This document shows positions 54,821 through 63,726 of a stretch of 64,000 nucleotides of DNA, in pieces. The number at the start of each line of letters is the position of its first letter. Position 1 is the first letter of the stretch. The notes below the pieces were generated by a model that was not told the origin of the DNA, did not search any database, and saw nothing but the letters and a program-made list of their open reading frames with translations. The stretch lies in NCBI RefSeq assembly GCF_023822065.1, contig NZ_CP084930.1:1690001-1754000 (forward strand). The letters are read 5' to 3'. A program made the position numbers and the translations under genes. This stretch comes from Sphingomonas morindae (GTDB taxonomy: Bacteria; Pseudomonadota; Alphaproteobacteria; Sphingomonadales; Sphingomonadaceae).

Positions 54821-55944
54821 TCGACATCCTCCACCTCGACCTTCTCGCCCGTGACGCGCTGCGACAGCGCCGCCGCCATGAACGGGTCGAGCGCGCCGTC
54901 GAGCACCGAATCGGGCGAGGTGGAGGTCACGCCGGTGCGCAGATCCTTCACCAGCTGATAGGGCTGGAGCACATAGGACCGGATCTGGTGGCCCCAGCCG
55001 ATATCGGTCTTGGCGGCGTTGACGGCGTTGGCCTCTTCCTCGCGCTTGCGCAGCTCATGCTCGTAGAGCCGCGCCTTGAGCTGCTTCATCGCCTCGGCCC
55101 GGTTCTTGTGCTGCGAGCGCTGGTTCTGGCACGCGACGACGATGCCGGTGGGCAGATGGGTGATGCGCACCGCCGAATCGGTCGTGTTGATGTGCTGGCC
55201 GCCCGCGCCGGACGAGCGATAGGTGTCGATCCGGAGATCCTTGTCCTCGACCGTGATGTCGATGTCCTCGTCGACCTCGGGATAGACCCAGACGCTGGCG
55301 AAGCTGGTGTGGCGCCGGGCCGAACTGTCATAGGGGCTGATCCGCACCAGCCGGTGCACGCCGCTTTCTGTCTTGGCCCAGCCATAGGCGTTCTCGCCGC
55401 GCAGCATCAGCGTGGCCGATTTGATCCCCGCCTGCTCGCCCGAATGGATGTCGATCAGATCCACCTTCATGCCGTGGCGCTCGGCCCAGCGCGTGTACAT
55501 GCGCTGCAGCATCTCCGCCCAATCCTGGCTCTCGGTGCCGCCGGCGCCCGCATTCACCTCGATATAGGTGTTGTTGGCATCGGCCTCGCCCGCGAGCAGC
55601 GCCTTCACCTTGTCGGCCTCGGCGCGCTCGGCGAGCTGGGCGAGGCTGGCGAGCGCCTCGCGCTCCATCTCGGCATCACCCTCGGCCTCGGCCATCTCGA
55701 TCAGCTCGACCGTATCGTCGCGGTCGCGCTCGATCGCGCGGACGGCGGCGATCGACTCGTCCAGCCGCCGGCGCTCGCGCATCAGCGCCTGCGCCGCCTT
55801 GGCGTCGTTCCACAGGCTCGGATCCTCGACCCGGGCGTTGAGCTCGTCCAGCCGCCGCAAGGCGCGCTCCCATTCGAGGAAGCGGCGCACCAGCGCCAGG
55901 GCGGCGTTGATCGTTTCGACATGGGCCTGCGCTTCGGCGCGCAT
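54817..55944 (-). CDS. prfB: Peptide chain release factor 2
   Basis: Reads UGA and UAA stop codons, 375 residues from the ATG at 55944. The peptidyl-hydrolysis motif GGQ is in SSGAGGQHINTTDSAVR; the codon-recognition tripeptide, SPF in E. coli, reads SPY in RISPYDSSARRHTSF. The frame is continuous from the start, so the programmed +1 frameshift that controls E. coli prfB is absent. It follows the PBP1A gene by 92 bases. Confidence 0.95.
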   Translation of the reverse strand: MRAEAQAHVETINAALALVRRFLEWERALRRLDELNARVEDPSLWNDAKAAQALMRERRRLDESIAAVRAIERDRDDTVELIEMAEAEGDAEMEREALASLAQLAERAEADKVKALLAGEADANNTYIEVNAGAGGTESQDWAEMLQRMYTRWAERHGMKVDLIDIHSGEQAGIKSATLMLRGENAYGWAKTESGVHRLVRISPYDSSARRHTSFASVWVYPEVDEDIDITVEDKDLRIDTYRSSGAGGQHINTTDSAVRITHLPTGIVVACQNQRSQHKNRAEAMKQLKARLYEHELRKREEEANAVNAAKTDIGWGHQIRSYVLQPYQLVKDLRTGVTSTSPDSVLDGALDPFMAAALSQRVTGEKVEVEDVD

Positions 55945-56036
55945 CGTATCACCTTCAGGTTCGTGGGCCGGCCCCGCCGGGACGGGGACTCGGGCACGGA
56001 TGTGGGGCGGCACCGCCGCCCTGAGAACAGGGCGCT

Positions 56037-58523
56037 TTAGTAGATGCCGCCTTGGCGCTGCAAGAAGTCGCTGTCGCGTGGCGCGGGCGGCGCCGCCGCC
56101 GGGCCGGCGCTGACGGGGCCGCGCTGGATGGTGCGGCGCGGCTCGGTCTCGGGCTTGAACGCCTCCCAGATGATCGGCGCCTTGGGATCGCTGCCCGGCC
56201 AGCCGCCATAGACGCGGCGGCCGGTGATGCGATCGATCCGCACCATGCGGATGCCCGGCGGCGCCACGAACGGCACCACCGGCATGTCCGCCATCGCCTT
56301 CTCCGCGAACTGCTTGAAGATCGGCGCGGCGATCGTGCCGCCCTGGGCGAAGCCGCCGAGCGGGCGCGGCTTGTCATAGCCGATATAGACCCCGCCCACG
56401 AGATCGGCCGAGCCGCCGACGAACCACACATTGGTGGGCCCCGTGGTCGTGCCCGTCTTGCCGAACAGCGGCCGGTTGAGATCGCGCAGCACCGTCGCCG
56501 TGCCGCGCTGGACCACGCCCTCCAATATGTGCAGCACCTGATAGGCGGTGAGCGGGTCGATCGCCTGGCTGCCGCGGCGCTGGCCGGGCCGCGGCATGGG
56601 CTGGCCGTCCCAATCGGGCATGTTGCAGCGCTCGCAGGGGCGCTCGTCGGCGCGCCAGATCACCTTGCCGCGCCGGTCCTGCACAAAGTCGATCAGCGTG
56701 GCGGGGATGCGGCGGCCCTGATTGTCGATCGTCGAGAAGCCCGAGACCATGCGCTGCACCGTCGTCTCGCCCGCGCCGAGCGCGATCGCCAGCACGGGCG
56801 GATAGGTGCCGATGCCCACGCGCTTGGCCAGGGCGACGATCTTGCCCATCCCGGTCTGCGCGGCGGCGCGCACCGTCATCAGGTTGCGCGACTGTTCCAC
56901 GCCCCAGCGCATCGTCTTGGGGCCGGCATAGCCGCCCGAGAAGTTGCGGAAGCATTTGGTGCCGAGCGCGGCCGACTGATAGACGCAGAAGGGTCCGTCG
57001 ACGATGATCGAGGCGGGCGTCATGCCATTGTCCAGCGCGGCGGCGTAGACGAACGGCTTGAAGCTGGAGCCCGGCTGGCGCAGCGCCTGGGTGGCGCGGT
57101 TGAAGCTGTTGCCCCGGAAGTCCCATCCACCCTGCATCGCCAGGATCTGCCCGGTGTGCGGATTTTCGATCACCATGCCGCCCGAGATCACGGGGAGGGA
57201 GCGCAGCGTCCAGCTGCCCTCCACCTGCTTGACCACGATCACGTCGCCCGGCTTGAGGAAATCGAAGGCGCGGCCGCCGACGCCGCGCTTGGGCAGCGCC
57301 GCCGCCCAGGCCGGCAGGCTGGCGGTGGTGCCGTTCTCGAAGCCGATCTCGGCCGCGCCGCCCTGCTTGGCGAGCACCACGGCGGCCTTCCAATCGGCAT
57401 AGCCCGCGCCGACATTGGCGGCGAGCAGCCGGCCCTGCCAGCCCTCGCCGGGTTCGATATGGCGGCTCGGGCCCGACCAGCCGCGCCCCGCATCGTAGCG
57501 CATCAGCCCGTCGCGCAGCGCCTGTTCCGCCGCCGCCTGCTTTTCGGCATCGAACGAGGTCCGCACCCATAGTCCGCCGGCATAGACGCTATACGGGCCG
57601 GCCGCGGCATTCTCGCCGAACTTGTCGATCAGTTCGCGCCGCACCTCCTCGGTGAAATAGCCGGGCGCGCGATCCTGGCGCGGGGCCGCACGCGGCACGG
57701 TGCCGAGCGGGGCCGCATCGGCCTCGGCCTGCTGCGCGGCGGTGATATAGCCGTTGGCGCGCATCTCGCGCAGCACATAGCTGCGCCGCTCCAGCGCCCG
57801 GGCGAGATCATGTTCGGGCGTATAGTTGGACGGCGCCTTGGGCAGGATGGCGAGATAGGCCATTTCGGGCAGGGTGAGGCCGCGCACATCCTTGCCGAAA
57901 TAGGCCTGCGCCGCCGCTTCCACGCCATAGGCGTTCCGCCCGAGGAAGATCTGGTTGAGGTACAGCTCCATGATCTGGGGCTTGGTGAGCGTCATCTCGA
58001 TGCGGATGGCGAGGATCGCCTCGCGCACCTTGCGCCGCACCGAATATTCGTCGCCCACCAGCAGATTCTTGGCGACCTGCTGGGTGATGGTGGAGCCGCC
58101 CCGCGCGCGCTCGCCCGAGCCCATCTTGGTCACATATTCGAACGCGCCATTGGCGAAGGTGAGCGGGTTGACGCCGTGGTGGGAGAAGAAATTCTTGTCC
58201 TCGGCGGACACGAACGCCGAGACGAGCAGCGGCGGGAATTCATCGAAGCCAAGCTCCACCCGGCGTTCGCGCGCATAGGTGTAGAGCGGGTTGCCGTTGA
58301 CATCGCGGATATTGGTGGGCAGCGGCGGCTCATAGCTGAGCAGCGTGTCGGCGGACGGCAGATCGCGCGCGAACACCAGCCAGATCGCCAGCCAGCCGAG
58401 CAGCACCAGCCCCGCCAGCGCCGCCAGCGCCTTCACCCAGCGGCCGCGCAGCCAGCCCCAGCGCCGCCCGCCGCCCAGCTGCCGAATCCGGATCCGGCCC
58501 CCATTCTCGCCCTCATCGTCCAT
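56037..58523 (-). CDS. mrcA: Penicillin-binding protein 1A (bifunctional)
   Basis: Peptidoglycan glycosyltransferase/transpeptidase of 828 residues. After a cytoplasmic tail there is one membrane anchor (about 30-50), the GT51 domain with EDKNFFSHHGVNPLTF and GGSTITQQVAKNLL, then an OB-like domain (about 330-450) and the transpeptidase with nucleophile motif GSSFKP, SRN and KTGTTTGPTN. The insert typical of PBP1A rather than 1B/1C is present. It is 61 bases after amiC, so wall synthesis and cleavage genes are together. Confidence 0.95.
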   Translation of the reverse strand: MDDEGENGGRIRIRQLGGGRRWGWLRGRWVKALAALAGLVLLGWLAIWLVFARDLPSADTLLSYEPPLPTNIRDVNGNPLYTYARERRVELGFDEFPPLLVSAFVSAEDKNFFSHHGVNPLTFANGAFEYVTKMGSGERARGGSTITQQVAKNLLVGDEYSVRRKVREAILAIRIEMTLTKPQIMELYLNQIFLGRNAYGVEAAAQAYFGKDVRGLTLPEMAYLAILPKAPSNYTPEHDLARALERRSYVLREMRANGYITAAQQAEADAAPLGTVPRAAPRQDRAPGYFTEEVRRELIDKFGENAAAGPYSVYAGGLWVRTSFDAEKQAAAEQALRDGLMRYDAGRGWSGPSRHIEPGEGWQGRLLAANVGAGYADWKAAVVLAKQGGAAEIGFENGTTASLPAWAAALPKRGVGGRAFDFLKPGDVIVVKQVEGSWTLRSLPVISGGMVIENPHTGQILAMQGGWDFRGNSFNRATQALRQPGSSFKPFVYAAALDNGMTPASIIVDGPFCVYQSAALGTKCFRNFSGGYAGPKTMRWGVEQSRNLMTVRAAAQTGMGKIVALAKRVGIGTYPPVLAIALGAGETTVQRMVSGFSTIDNQGRRIPATLIDFVQDRRGKVIWRADERPCERCNMPDWDGQPMPRPGQRRGSQAIDPLTAYQVLHILEGVVQRGTATVLRDLNRPLFGKTGTTTGPTNVWFVGGSADLVGGVYIGYDKPRPLGGFAQGGTIAAPIFKQFAEKAMADMPVVPFVAPPGIRMVRIDRITGRRVYGGWPGSDPKAPIIWEAFKPETEPRRTIQRGPVSAGPAAAPPAPRDSDFLQRQGGIY

Positions 58524-58584
58524 CGCGCCGGGGTCTAGCAGCTTGCACGGCGATGGAAACCGGTCTTGCGATCAGGCGGCGGCG

Positions 58585-59871
58585 TCACTCGCGCGCGGCG
58601 AGATCATCATGGCCCAGGCGGCGCGCGAAATGCGCCTCGATCGCCCGGCTGACGCCGCGCGCGATATCGTGCCGATAGCCGCGCGAGAAAAGCCGATCGA
58701 GATCCTCGGGGCTCGACATATAGCCCGTTTCCAGCAGCACCGCGGGCACGTCGGGCGCCTTGAGCACCGCCAGCCCGGCGAAGCGGTGATAGCTGGTCTT
58801 GAACTCCACGCCCTGACCGGTGAGCTCGCGCTGCAGCAGGTCGGCGAAGCGCGACGAGCTGTTCATCGTCTCGCGCTGGGTGAGATCGATCAGGATCGAG
58901 GAGACGTCGCTGGACTGGCTGCCGAGATCGACGCCGTGGAGAATGTCCGCGCGATTCTCCTTGGCGGCGAGCCGCGCCGCCACCCGATCCGAGGCGACCT
59001 CGGACAGGGTATAGACGGTGGCGCCGCGCGCGCCCGAGCCCGGCGCGCTGTCGGCATGCACCGAGATGAACAGGTCCGCGCCCAGCCGCCGCGCAATCGC
59101 CGGCCGTTCGCCGAGCGTGAGGAAGCGGTCGTCGCTGCGGGTGAGCGCCACGCGCACCTGGCCGCCGGCGAGCAGCTCGTCGCGGATCGCGCGCGCGATG
59201 CCGAGCGCCGCGTCCTTCTCCTGCCGGCCATCGGCGGCGATCGAGCCCGGATCGTGCCCGCCATGGCCGGCATCGATCACGACCAGCGGCTTGGCGCGGC
59301 GACCTTCGACCCGCGGCAGCGCGAGCGGATAGGGGATCGGCGGATCGAGCGGCACGGTGACGCCGCCGCCCGGCGCGGCGCGCGCGGCGGCGCTATCGGC
59401 GCCGAGCAGCGCCATCGGCTCGCCATAGCTGCGGATCCCGGCACGCGCCTCGGCGCCGAATTCGCGCGTGGTGACGGCGGCGAGGCGCAGCGTCAGCGTG
59501 CGGCCATCGGGATCGAGCCTGGCCTGGCGGACGATCGCGGGGCCGGTGAGATCGAAGACCAGCCGCGTGGTGCCGGGGCGCGGCGTGCCGATCCGCGTCT
59601 GCACCACCGGGCCGCCCTGGGCGCGCGGCACGGCGCCCGTGATGCCGCCGAGATCGACCGCCAGCCGGCAGGGCGCCGCCAGCACAAAGGCCCGCGCGCC
59701 TTGCACCGCCTCGTCGAACTGGATGCGCAGCACGCCATCGTCCGCGATGCGCAGCGCGGTGATTCGCGCGGCCGCGGCGGGGGTGGCGAGCGCCAACAAA
59801 GCCAGCGGGCCGAGCGACAGCCCGGCGCGAATCCGGCTCCATACCGCTGCGAATAGGGCGGAACTGCTCAT
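58585..59871 (-). CDS. amiC: N-acetylmuramoyl-L-alanine amidase (AmiC type)
   Basis: Periplasmic zinc amidase that splits septal peptidoglycan, 428 residues. A signal peptide (about 1-35, ending ATPAAAAR) precedes an AMIN domain (about 36-130) and an Amidase_3 domain (about 205-415): VVIDAGHGGHDPGS, FISVHADSAPGSGARG and VLLETGYMSSPEDL carry the zinc ligands and catalytic Glu. AMIN domains target the septum. First gene of a ten-gene minus-strand run. Confidence 0.94.
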   Translation of the reverse strand: MSSSALFAAVWSRIRAGLSLGPLALLALATPAAAARITALRIADDGVLRIQFDEAVQGARAFVLAAPCRLAVDLGGITGAVPRAQGGPVVQTRIGTPRPGTTRLVFDLTGPAIVRQARLDPDGRTLTLRLAAVTTREFGAEARAGIRSYGEPMALLGADSAAARAAPGGGVTVPLDPPIPYPLALPRVEGRRAKPLVVIDAGHGGHDPGSIAADGRQEKDAALGIARAIRDELLAGGQVRVALTRSDDRFLTLGERPAIARRLGADLFISVHADSAPGSGARGATVYTLSEVASDRVAARLAAKENRADILHGVDLGSQSSDVSSILIDLTQRETMNSSSRFADLLQRELTGQGVEFKTSYHRFAGLAVLKAPDVPAVLLETGYMSSPEDLDRLFSRGYRHDIARGVSRAIEAHFARRLGHDDLAARE

Positions 59872-60000
59872 CTCTCCCCTTTCGCCCCAGCGCCTTTCGG
59901 TGCGCCGTGCCAGCGATGGTCGAACGTCACGCCGAAAACCGGCCGCGCGGCGACGCGGCGGCGCCCGGCGCAGCGATGCGCGATCATAGCGCGAAAAAGC

Positions 60001-60144
60001 TTAACATTCACCCCTTTGTCCCAGGCCGGGACGCGGCGCCGGCGGTGGGCGGCGCGCCAGCCGGGCGCAGAGCCGCGCCAGCCAGGCGGACCATAAGTGG
60101 TGATGATCCGCCCAGGCGCGCAAATCCTCCGGCGTATCGCGCAT
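60001..60144 (-). CDS. Possible small protein, 47 residues, unknown
   Basis: An ATG at 60144 is preceded by a perfect GGAGG with five-base spacing, the best ribosome site in this gap (59872-60253). The product begins MRDTPEDLRAWADHHHLWSA, rich in Trp and His, continues with an amphipathic arginine-rich helix and ends in a proline-rich tail with a terminal Cys. No family recognised. It is divergent from a GcvA-type LysR gene with about 110 bases between, a common regulator-target layout. The remaining part, 59872-60000, shows nothing else. Coding status rests on the start context only. Confidence 0.45.
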   Translation of the reverse strand: MRDTPEDLRAWADHHHLWSAWLARLCARLARRPPPAPRPGLGQRGEC

Positions 60145-60253
60145 AAAGGCCTCCAATCTGGTGATGAAACTGTTGGAGACGATGCAGATTCGCAGAGTTT
60201 GACGCCAATCGAGAGATAGACGTGGATCACAAGCCATGCTTATCATCGCCCCG

Positions 60254-61147
60254 ATGCGACGCCTGCCTCCGCTCGCGGCGGTTCGCGTGTTCGAGGCCGC
60301 CGCCCGGCACGAGAACTTCACGGCCGCCGCCGCCGAGCTGGCGATGACCCAGGCGGCCGTCAGCTATCAGATCAAGGCTTTGGAGACTCGCCTGGGCGTG
60401 GCGCTGTTCGCGCGGGCGCGCCGGCGCGTCACGCTTACCGCCACCGGCCGCCGCATCGCCGAGCGCCTCTCCACGGCGTTCGACCAGATCGACGACGCCT
60501 TTGCCGGCGCGCGCGCCGAATCGGACCGGCTGCTCACCATCAGCAGCGCACAGGCCTTCGCCCATGCCTGGCTGGCGGCGCGGATCGGCGGCTTCCAGCT
60601 CGCCTGGCCGGATCTGGGCGTGCGGCTGCGCACCGCCAATGCGGTGGTCGACTTCGCGCGCGAGGACATCGATGTCGGGGTGCGCAGCGGCTGGGGCGCC
60701 TGGCCCGGGCTGCGGGCCGAGAAGCTGCTGCCGATCGCCTTCGCGCCGATGTGCGCGCCGGCGCTGCTGGCGGCGCGCGGCGGCCCCCCCGATCCGGACG
60801 CGCTGCGCCGCGAGCCCCGGCTCGGCGCGGACGATCCCTGGTGGGGCCTGTGGTTCGCCGCCATGGGGGTCGATCCGCCGCCGCCGCCCGCCGTCGGGGT
60901 GCGGCTGGACAGCCAGGCGCACGAGGCCGCCGCCGCCATGGCCGGCCATGGTTTCGCCATTCTGACACCGTTTCTATGGCGTAAGGAAATCGCCGAGGGC
61001 CGGTTAATTTGCCCCTTCTCCCCCGTCGCGCCGGCCGGCTATGGTTATTGGCTTGTTTATCAGGAACATCGTCAGGCCGTGCTCAAGATCCGCCGGTTCG
61101 GAGAATGGATTCGCGCGGAACTGGCGCGCGATGGCGCAGGCGGCTGA
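60254..61147 (+). CDS. LysR-family regulator, GcvA type
   Basis: 297 residues from the ATG at 60254 (MRRLPPLAAVRVFEAAARH), the classic start of GcvA/AmpR-like regulators; an ATG 18 bases upstream is also in frame and neither has a strong ribosome site. Helix-turn-helix at about 19-60 (FTAAAAELAMTQAAVSYQIK) and a substrate domain to the C-terminus (DIDVGVRSGWGAWPGL). Probably controls the divergent small ORF or distant genes. Targets unknown. Confidence 0.87.
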   Translation: MRRLPPLAAVRVFEAAARHENFTAAAAELAMTQAAVSYQIKALETRLGVALFARARRRVTLTATGRRIAERLSTAFDQIDDAFAGARAESDRLLTISSAQAFAHAWLAARIGGFQLAWPDLGVRLRTANAVVDFAREDIDVGVRSGWGAWPGLRAEKLLPIAFAPMCAPALLAARGGPPDPDALRREPRLGADDPWWGLWFAAMGVDPPPPPAVGVRLDSQAHEAAAAMAGHGFAILTPFLWRKEIAEGRLICPFSPVAPAGYGYWLVYQEHRQAVLKIRRFGEWIRAELARDGAGG

Positions 61148-61215
61148 GGCGTGGCGCGGCGCCGGAGCATGGTTTTAACGCCGCCCGTCCAAACAGGGAC
61201 ATACGTTCGTCCAAT

Positions 61216-61231
61216 TTACGCTTTTGCTAAC
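61216..61231 (+). promoter_or_regulatory. CtrA-like site before the CHASE2-EAL gene
   Basis: TTAC-N7-CTAAC, one of three sites in this 3-kb stretch sharing TTGCTAAC with the same spacing. The CtrA consensus is TTAA-N7-TTAA(C). It lies 35 bases before the ATG at 61267. This is the weakest match of the three. Confidence 0.4.
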
Positions 61232-61266
61232 TCTTTGCGTGGCATTGTCCTGCTGACGGATAGCAG

Positions 61267-63570
61267 ATGAAAGACGCCCCCGCGCCTTCGGATCGGTTTC
61301 GATCGATCATCGCTTCGCCCCGCCTGCGGCGCTGGGTGGGCGCAATGCTATTCGGATTGGTGCTGCTGCTGCCCCAGCCGCGCGAGCAATGGCTGCGCCA
61401 GCTCCAGTGGAAGCTGCATGATCGCCCCGCGTCCAACCGGATGCTCGTCGTCGAAATCGACGACCGCACGCTCGAAGGCGTGGGACAGTGGCCGATCCCG
61501 CGCGGCACCTATGCCCGCCTGCTCGATCGGCTCTACGCCATGGGCGCGGCACGGGTCTTCTTCGATCTCGATTTCTCGTCGGTGCAGACGCCGGGCGAGG
61601 ACGATGCCTTCGCCGCCGCCTTGCGCCGCCACGCCGCGCAGACGGCGGTGTCGGTCCATTTCGTCGAGGACGGCGCCGGCAACCGCCATATCGTGATGCC
61701 GATCGCCGCCTTCGCCAGCGCGGCGCGGCTGGCGCTGATGAACGTGCCTTTCGATGAATCGGGCCATGTCTGGGATCTGCCGCTCGGCATGCGGATCGAT
61801 GGCCATTATGTGCGCGGCGGCGCCGCCGAGATGGCCGGCATCCCCACCCCCGCCGAAGGCCTGTTCCCGGTCGATGGCTCGGTGGCGCTGCGCACCATCC
61901 CCCATGTCGCCCTGATCGACGTGCTGCGCGGCACCGTGCCCGCCAAGCGCGTGGCCGGGCGCGCGGTGATCGTCGGCGCCAATTCCGAGCAGGTGCCCAA
62001 CTACTTCCTCTTCAAGCCCTATGGGCGGATCGCCACGATCTTCATCATGGCGCTCGGCGCCGAGACGTTGCTCGATGGCGTGCCCACCGAACTCGGCGCG
62101 CTGCCGCTGCTGACGGTGGCGGCGGCGCTGGCGCTGGCGATCACCCTGGTGCGGCGCCGCGCGGGGCGGATCGCGCTGCTCGCCGCGCTCGCCATCGGGC
62201 TGCCGCTGCTCGCGGTGCTGTTGCCGCCGGGCGTCTATATGTCGGTCGTCCCCGCGCTGGGGTTGCTGCTGGTGATGCTGCTGGCCGAAATCATCGCCGG
62301 CGGCCGCGAGCTGATGCGCCGGCGCGGCACCACCAATGCGGTGTCGGGTCTCGCCAATCTGTCGGCGCTGCGGGCGCTGCCCAACCATGGCGATCACCGG
62401 CTGGTGGTGGCGCATGTGCATAATTTCGCCGATGCCATCGCCACCCTGCCGGCCAGCGCCGAGGCCGAGCTGATCGAGCAGATCGCCGGCCGGCTGCGGC
62501 TGGGCGCCGCGCAGGCCGAACTCTACCAGGGCGACAATGGCGTGTTCGCCTGGCTCGCGGCCGAGGAGGCCGAGCGCATCGGCGACGATCTCAACGCGCT
62601 CCACGCGCTGTTCCGCACCCCGGTGACGGTCGGCGGCCAGCCGCTGGACCTGTCGCTCACCTTCGGCGTCGACGATGACGGCTCGCGATCGCTCGCCAAC
62701 CGGCTCGGCAGCGCGCTGGTCGCGGCGGGGGAGGCGGCGGTCGAGGGCGGCAAGTGGCGATTGTTCGATTCGACCCGGCTGGTCGAGGCGGCGTGGAAGC
62801 TGTCGCTGCTCAGCCAATTGGATGCCGCGATCGACGATGGCCATATCTGGGTCGCCTATCAGCCCAAGCTCGATCTTCTGTCGCGCCGGCTGATCGGCGC
62901 CGAGGCGCTGGTGCGCTGGACGCATCCCGAAAAGGGGGCGATCAGCCCGCTGGAATTCGTCTCCGCCGCCGAGCAGCACAACCGAATCGAGAAGCTGACG
63001 CGCCATGTGCTGGAGCGCGCGGTGCTCGCCGCCGCGACCATCAACGCGCACGGCTTCGTCTTCGGCATCGCCGTCAATCTGTCGGCGCGGCTGCTCGAAT
63101 CGCGCGATCTCGTGGCGATGGTCGACGAGGCGCTGCGGCGCCACGCCCTGTCGCCCAGCCTGCTGACGCTGGAGATCACCGAAACCGCGACTCTCACCAG
63201 CGGCCGCAGCCTGGAAGCGCTCAACGAGCTGCGCGCGCTCGGCGTCCGGATCTCGATAGACGATTATGGGACCGGTCTCTCGACTTTGGAATATTTGAAG
63301 AAAATTCCCGCGAGCGAGATAAAGATCGATCGCGTCTTCGTGCAGTCGATGCTCAACAATTCCAGCGACCTGCTGATGGTCAACTCGACCATCCAGCTCG
63401 GCCACTCGCTTGGTCACGCCGTTGTCGCGGAAGGCGTGGAAAGTGAAGAGGTGCTCATCAAGCTGGCTGACCTTCACTGCGACATCGCCCAGGGCTTCCA
63501 TATCGGCCGGCCGATGAGCTTCCAGGATCTGGCGCGCCGTCTATTAGCCGAACGTCGACAAGCCGCCTGA
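61267..63570 (+). CDS. CHASE2-GGDEF(degenerate)-EAL c-di-GMP phosphodiesterase
   Basis: 767 residues. One helix near residues 25-40, a periplasmic CHASE2 sensor (about 40-275; VVEIDDRTLEGVGQWPIPRG), three further helices (about 280-345), a GGDEF-like domain in which the active-site motif reads QGDNG (421-425), and an EAL domain (about 515-760) with E546-A547-L548, Asn604, Glu637, DDYGTG at 665-670, and Lys687. All metal ligands of the EAL are intact, so it should be a phosphodiesterase regulated by an extracellular signal and perhaps by a GTP-binding degenerate GGDEF. Preceded by a CtrA-like site. Confidence 0.92.
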   Translation: MKDAPAPSDRFRSIIASPRLRRWVGAMLFGLVLLLPQPREQWLRQLQWKLHDRPASNRMLVVEIDDRTLEGVGQWPIPRGTYARLLDRLYAMGAARVFFDLDFSSVQTPGEDDAFAAALRRHAAQTAVSVHFVEDGAGNRHIVMPIAAFASAARLALMNVPFDESGHVWDLPLGMRIDGHYVRGGAAEMAGIPTPAEGLFPVDGSVALRTIPHVALIDVLRGTVPAKRVAGRAVIVGANSEQVPNYFLFKPYGRIATIFIMALGAETLLDGVPTELGALPLLTVAAALALAITLVRRRAGRIALLAALAIGLPLLAVLLPPGVYMSVVPALGLLLVMLLAEIIAGGRELMRRRGTTNAVSGLANLSALRALPNHGDHRLVVAHVHNFADAIATLPASAEAELIEQIAGRLRLGAAQAELYQGDNGVFAWLAAEEAERIGDDLNALHALFRTPVTVGGQPLDLSLTFGVDDDGSRSLANRLGSALVAAGEAAVEGGKWRLFDSTRLVEAAWKLSLLSQLDAAIDDGHIWVAYQPKLDLLSRRLIGAEALVRWTHPEKGAISPLEFVSAAEQHNRIEKLTRHVLERAVLAAATINAHGFVFGIAVNLSARLLESRDLVAMVDEALRRHALSPSLLTLEITETATLTSGRSLEALNELRALGVRISIDDYGTGLSTLEYLKKIPASEIKIDRVFVQSMLNNSSDLLMVNSTIQLGHSLGHAVVAEGVESEEVLIKLADLHCDIAQGFHIGRPMSFQDLARRLLAERRQAA

Positions 63571-63573
63571 TCC

Positions 63574-63589
63574 TTAATGTCTTGCTAAC
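63574..63589 (+). promoter_or_regulatory. CtrA-like site before the micro-ORF
   Basis: TTAA-N7-CTAAC starts three bases after the CHASE2-EAL stop codon and lies 68 bases before the 16-codon ORF. One mismatch to TTAA-N7-TTAAC. It would drive the short unit ending in the terminator at 63727-63756. Confidence 0.5.
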
Positions 63590-63656
63590 TAAGCTTTACT
63601 CTGCCAAAGACCGGTTCGCGGCCAGTTCGGCCGTGTGTGTAACTGGGGAATGAGAG

Positions 63657-63707
63657 ATGAGCTTCGTGAGCTTCATCCAGTGGGGCGGCGGCGTCGTTAA
63701 GGGCTGA
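63657..63707 (+). CDS. Micro-ORF of 16 codons in a self-contained short transcript
   Basis: ATG at 63657 preceded by GGGGAA at six bases encodes MSFVSFIQWGGGVVKG and stops at TGA. It lies between a CtrA-like site and a strong terminator 20 bases downstream, so a transcript of roughly 130-150 bases is expected. The peptide has a hydrophobic aromatic start and a glycine-rich, lysine-containing end; no family is recognised. It could be a real small peptide, a leader peptide, or incidental within a small RNA. Confidence 0.4.
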   Translation: MSFVSFIQWGGGVVKG

Positions 63708-63726
63708 GCCAACACTAGGTCAGGAA

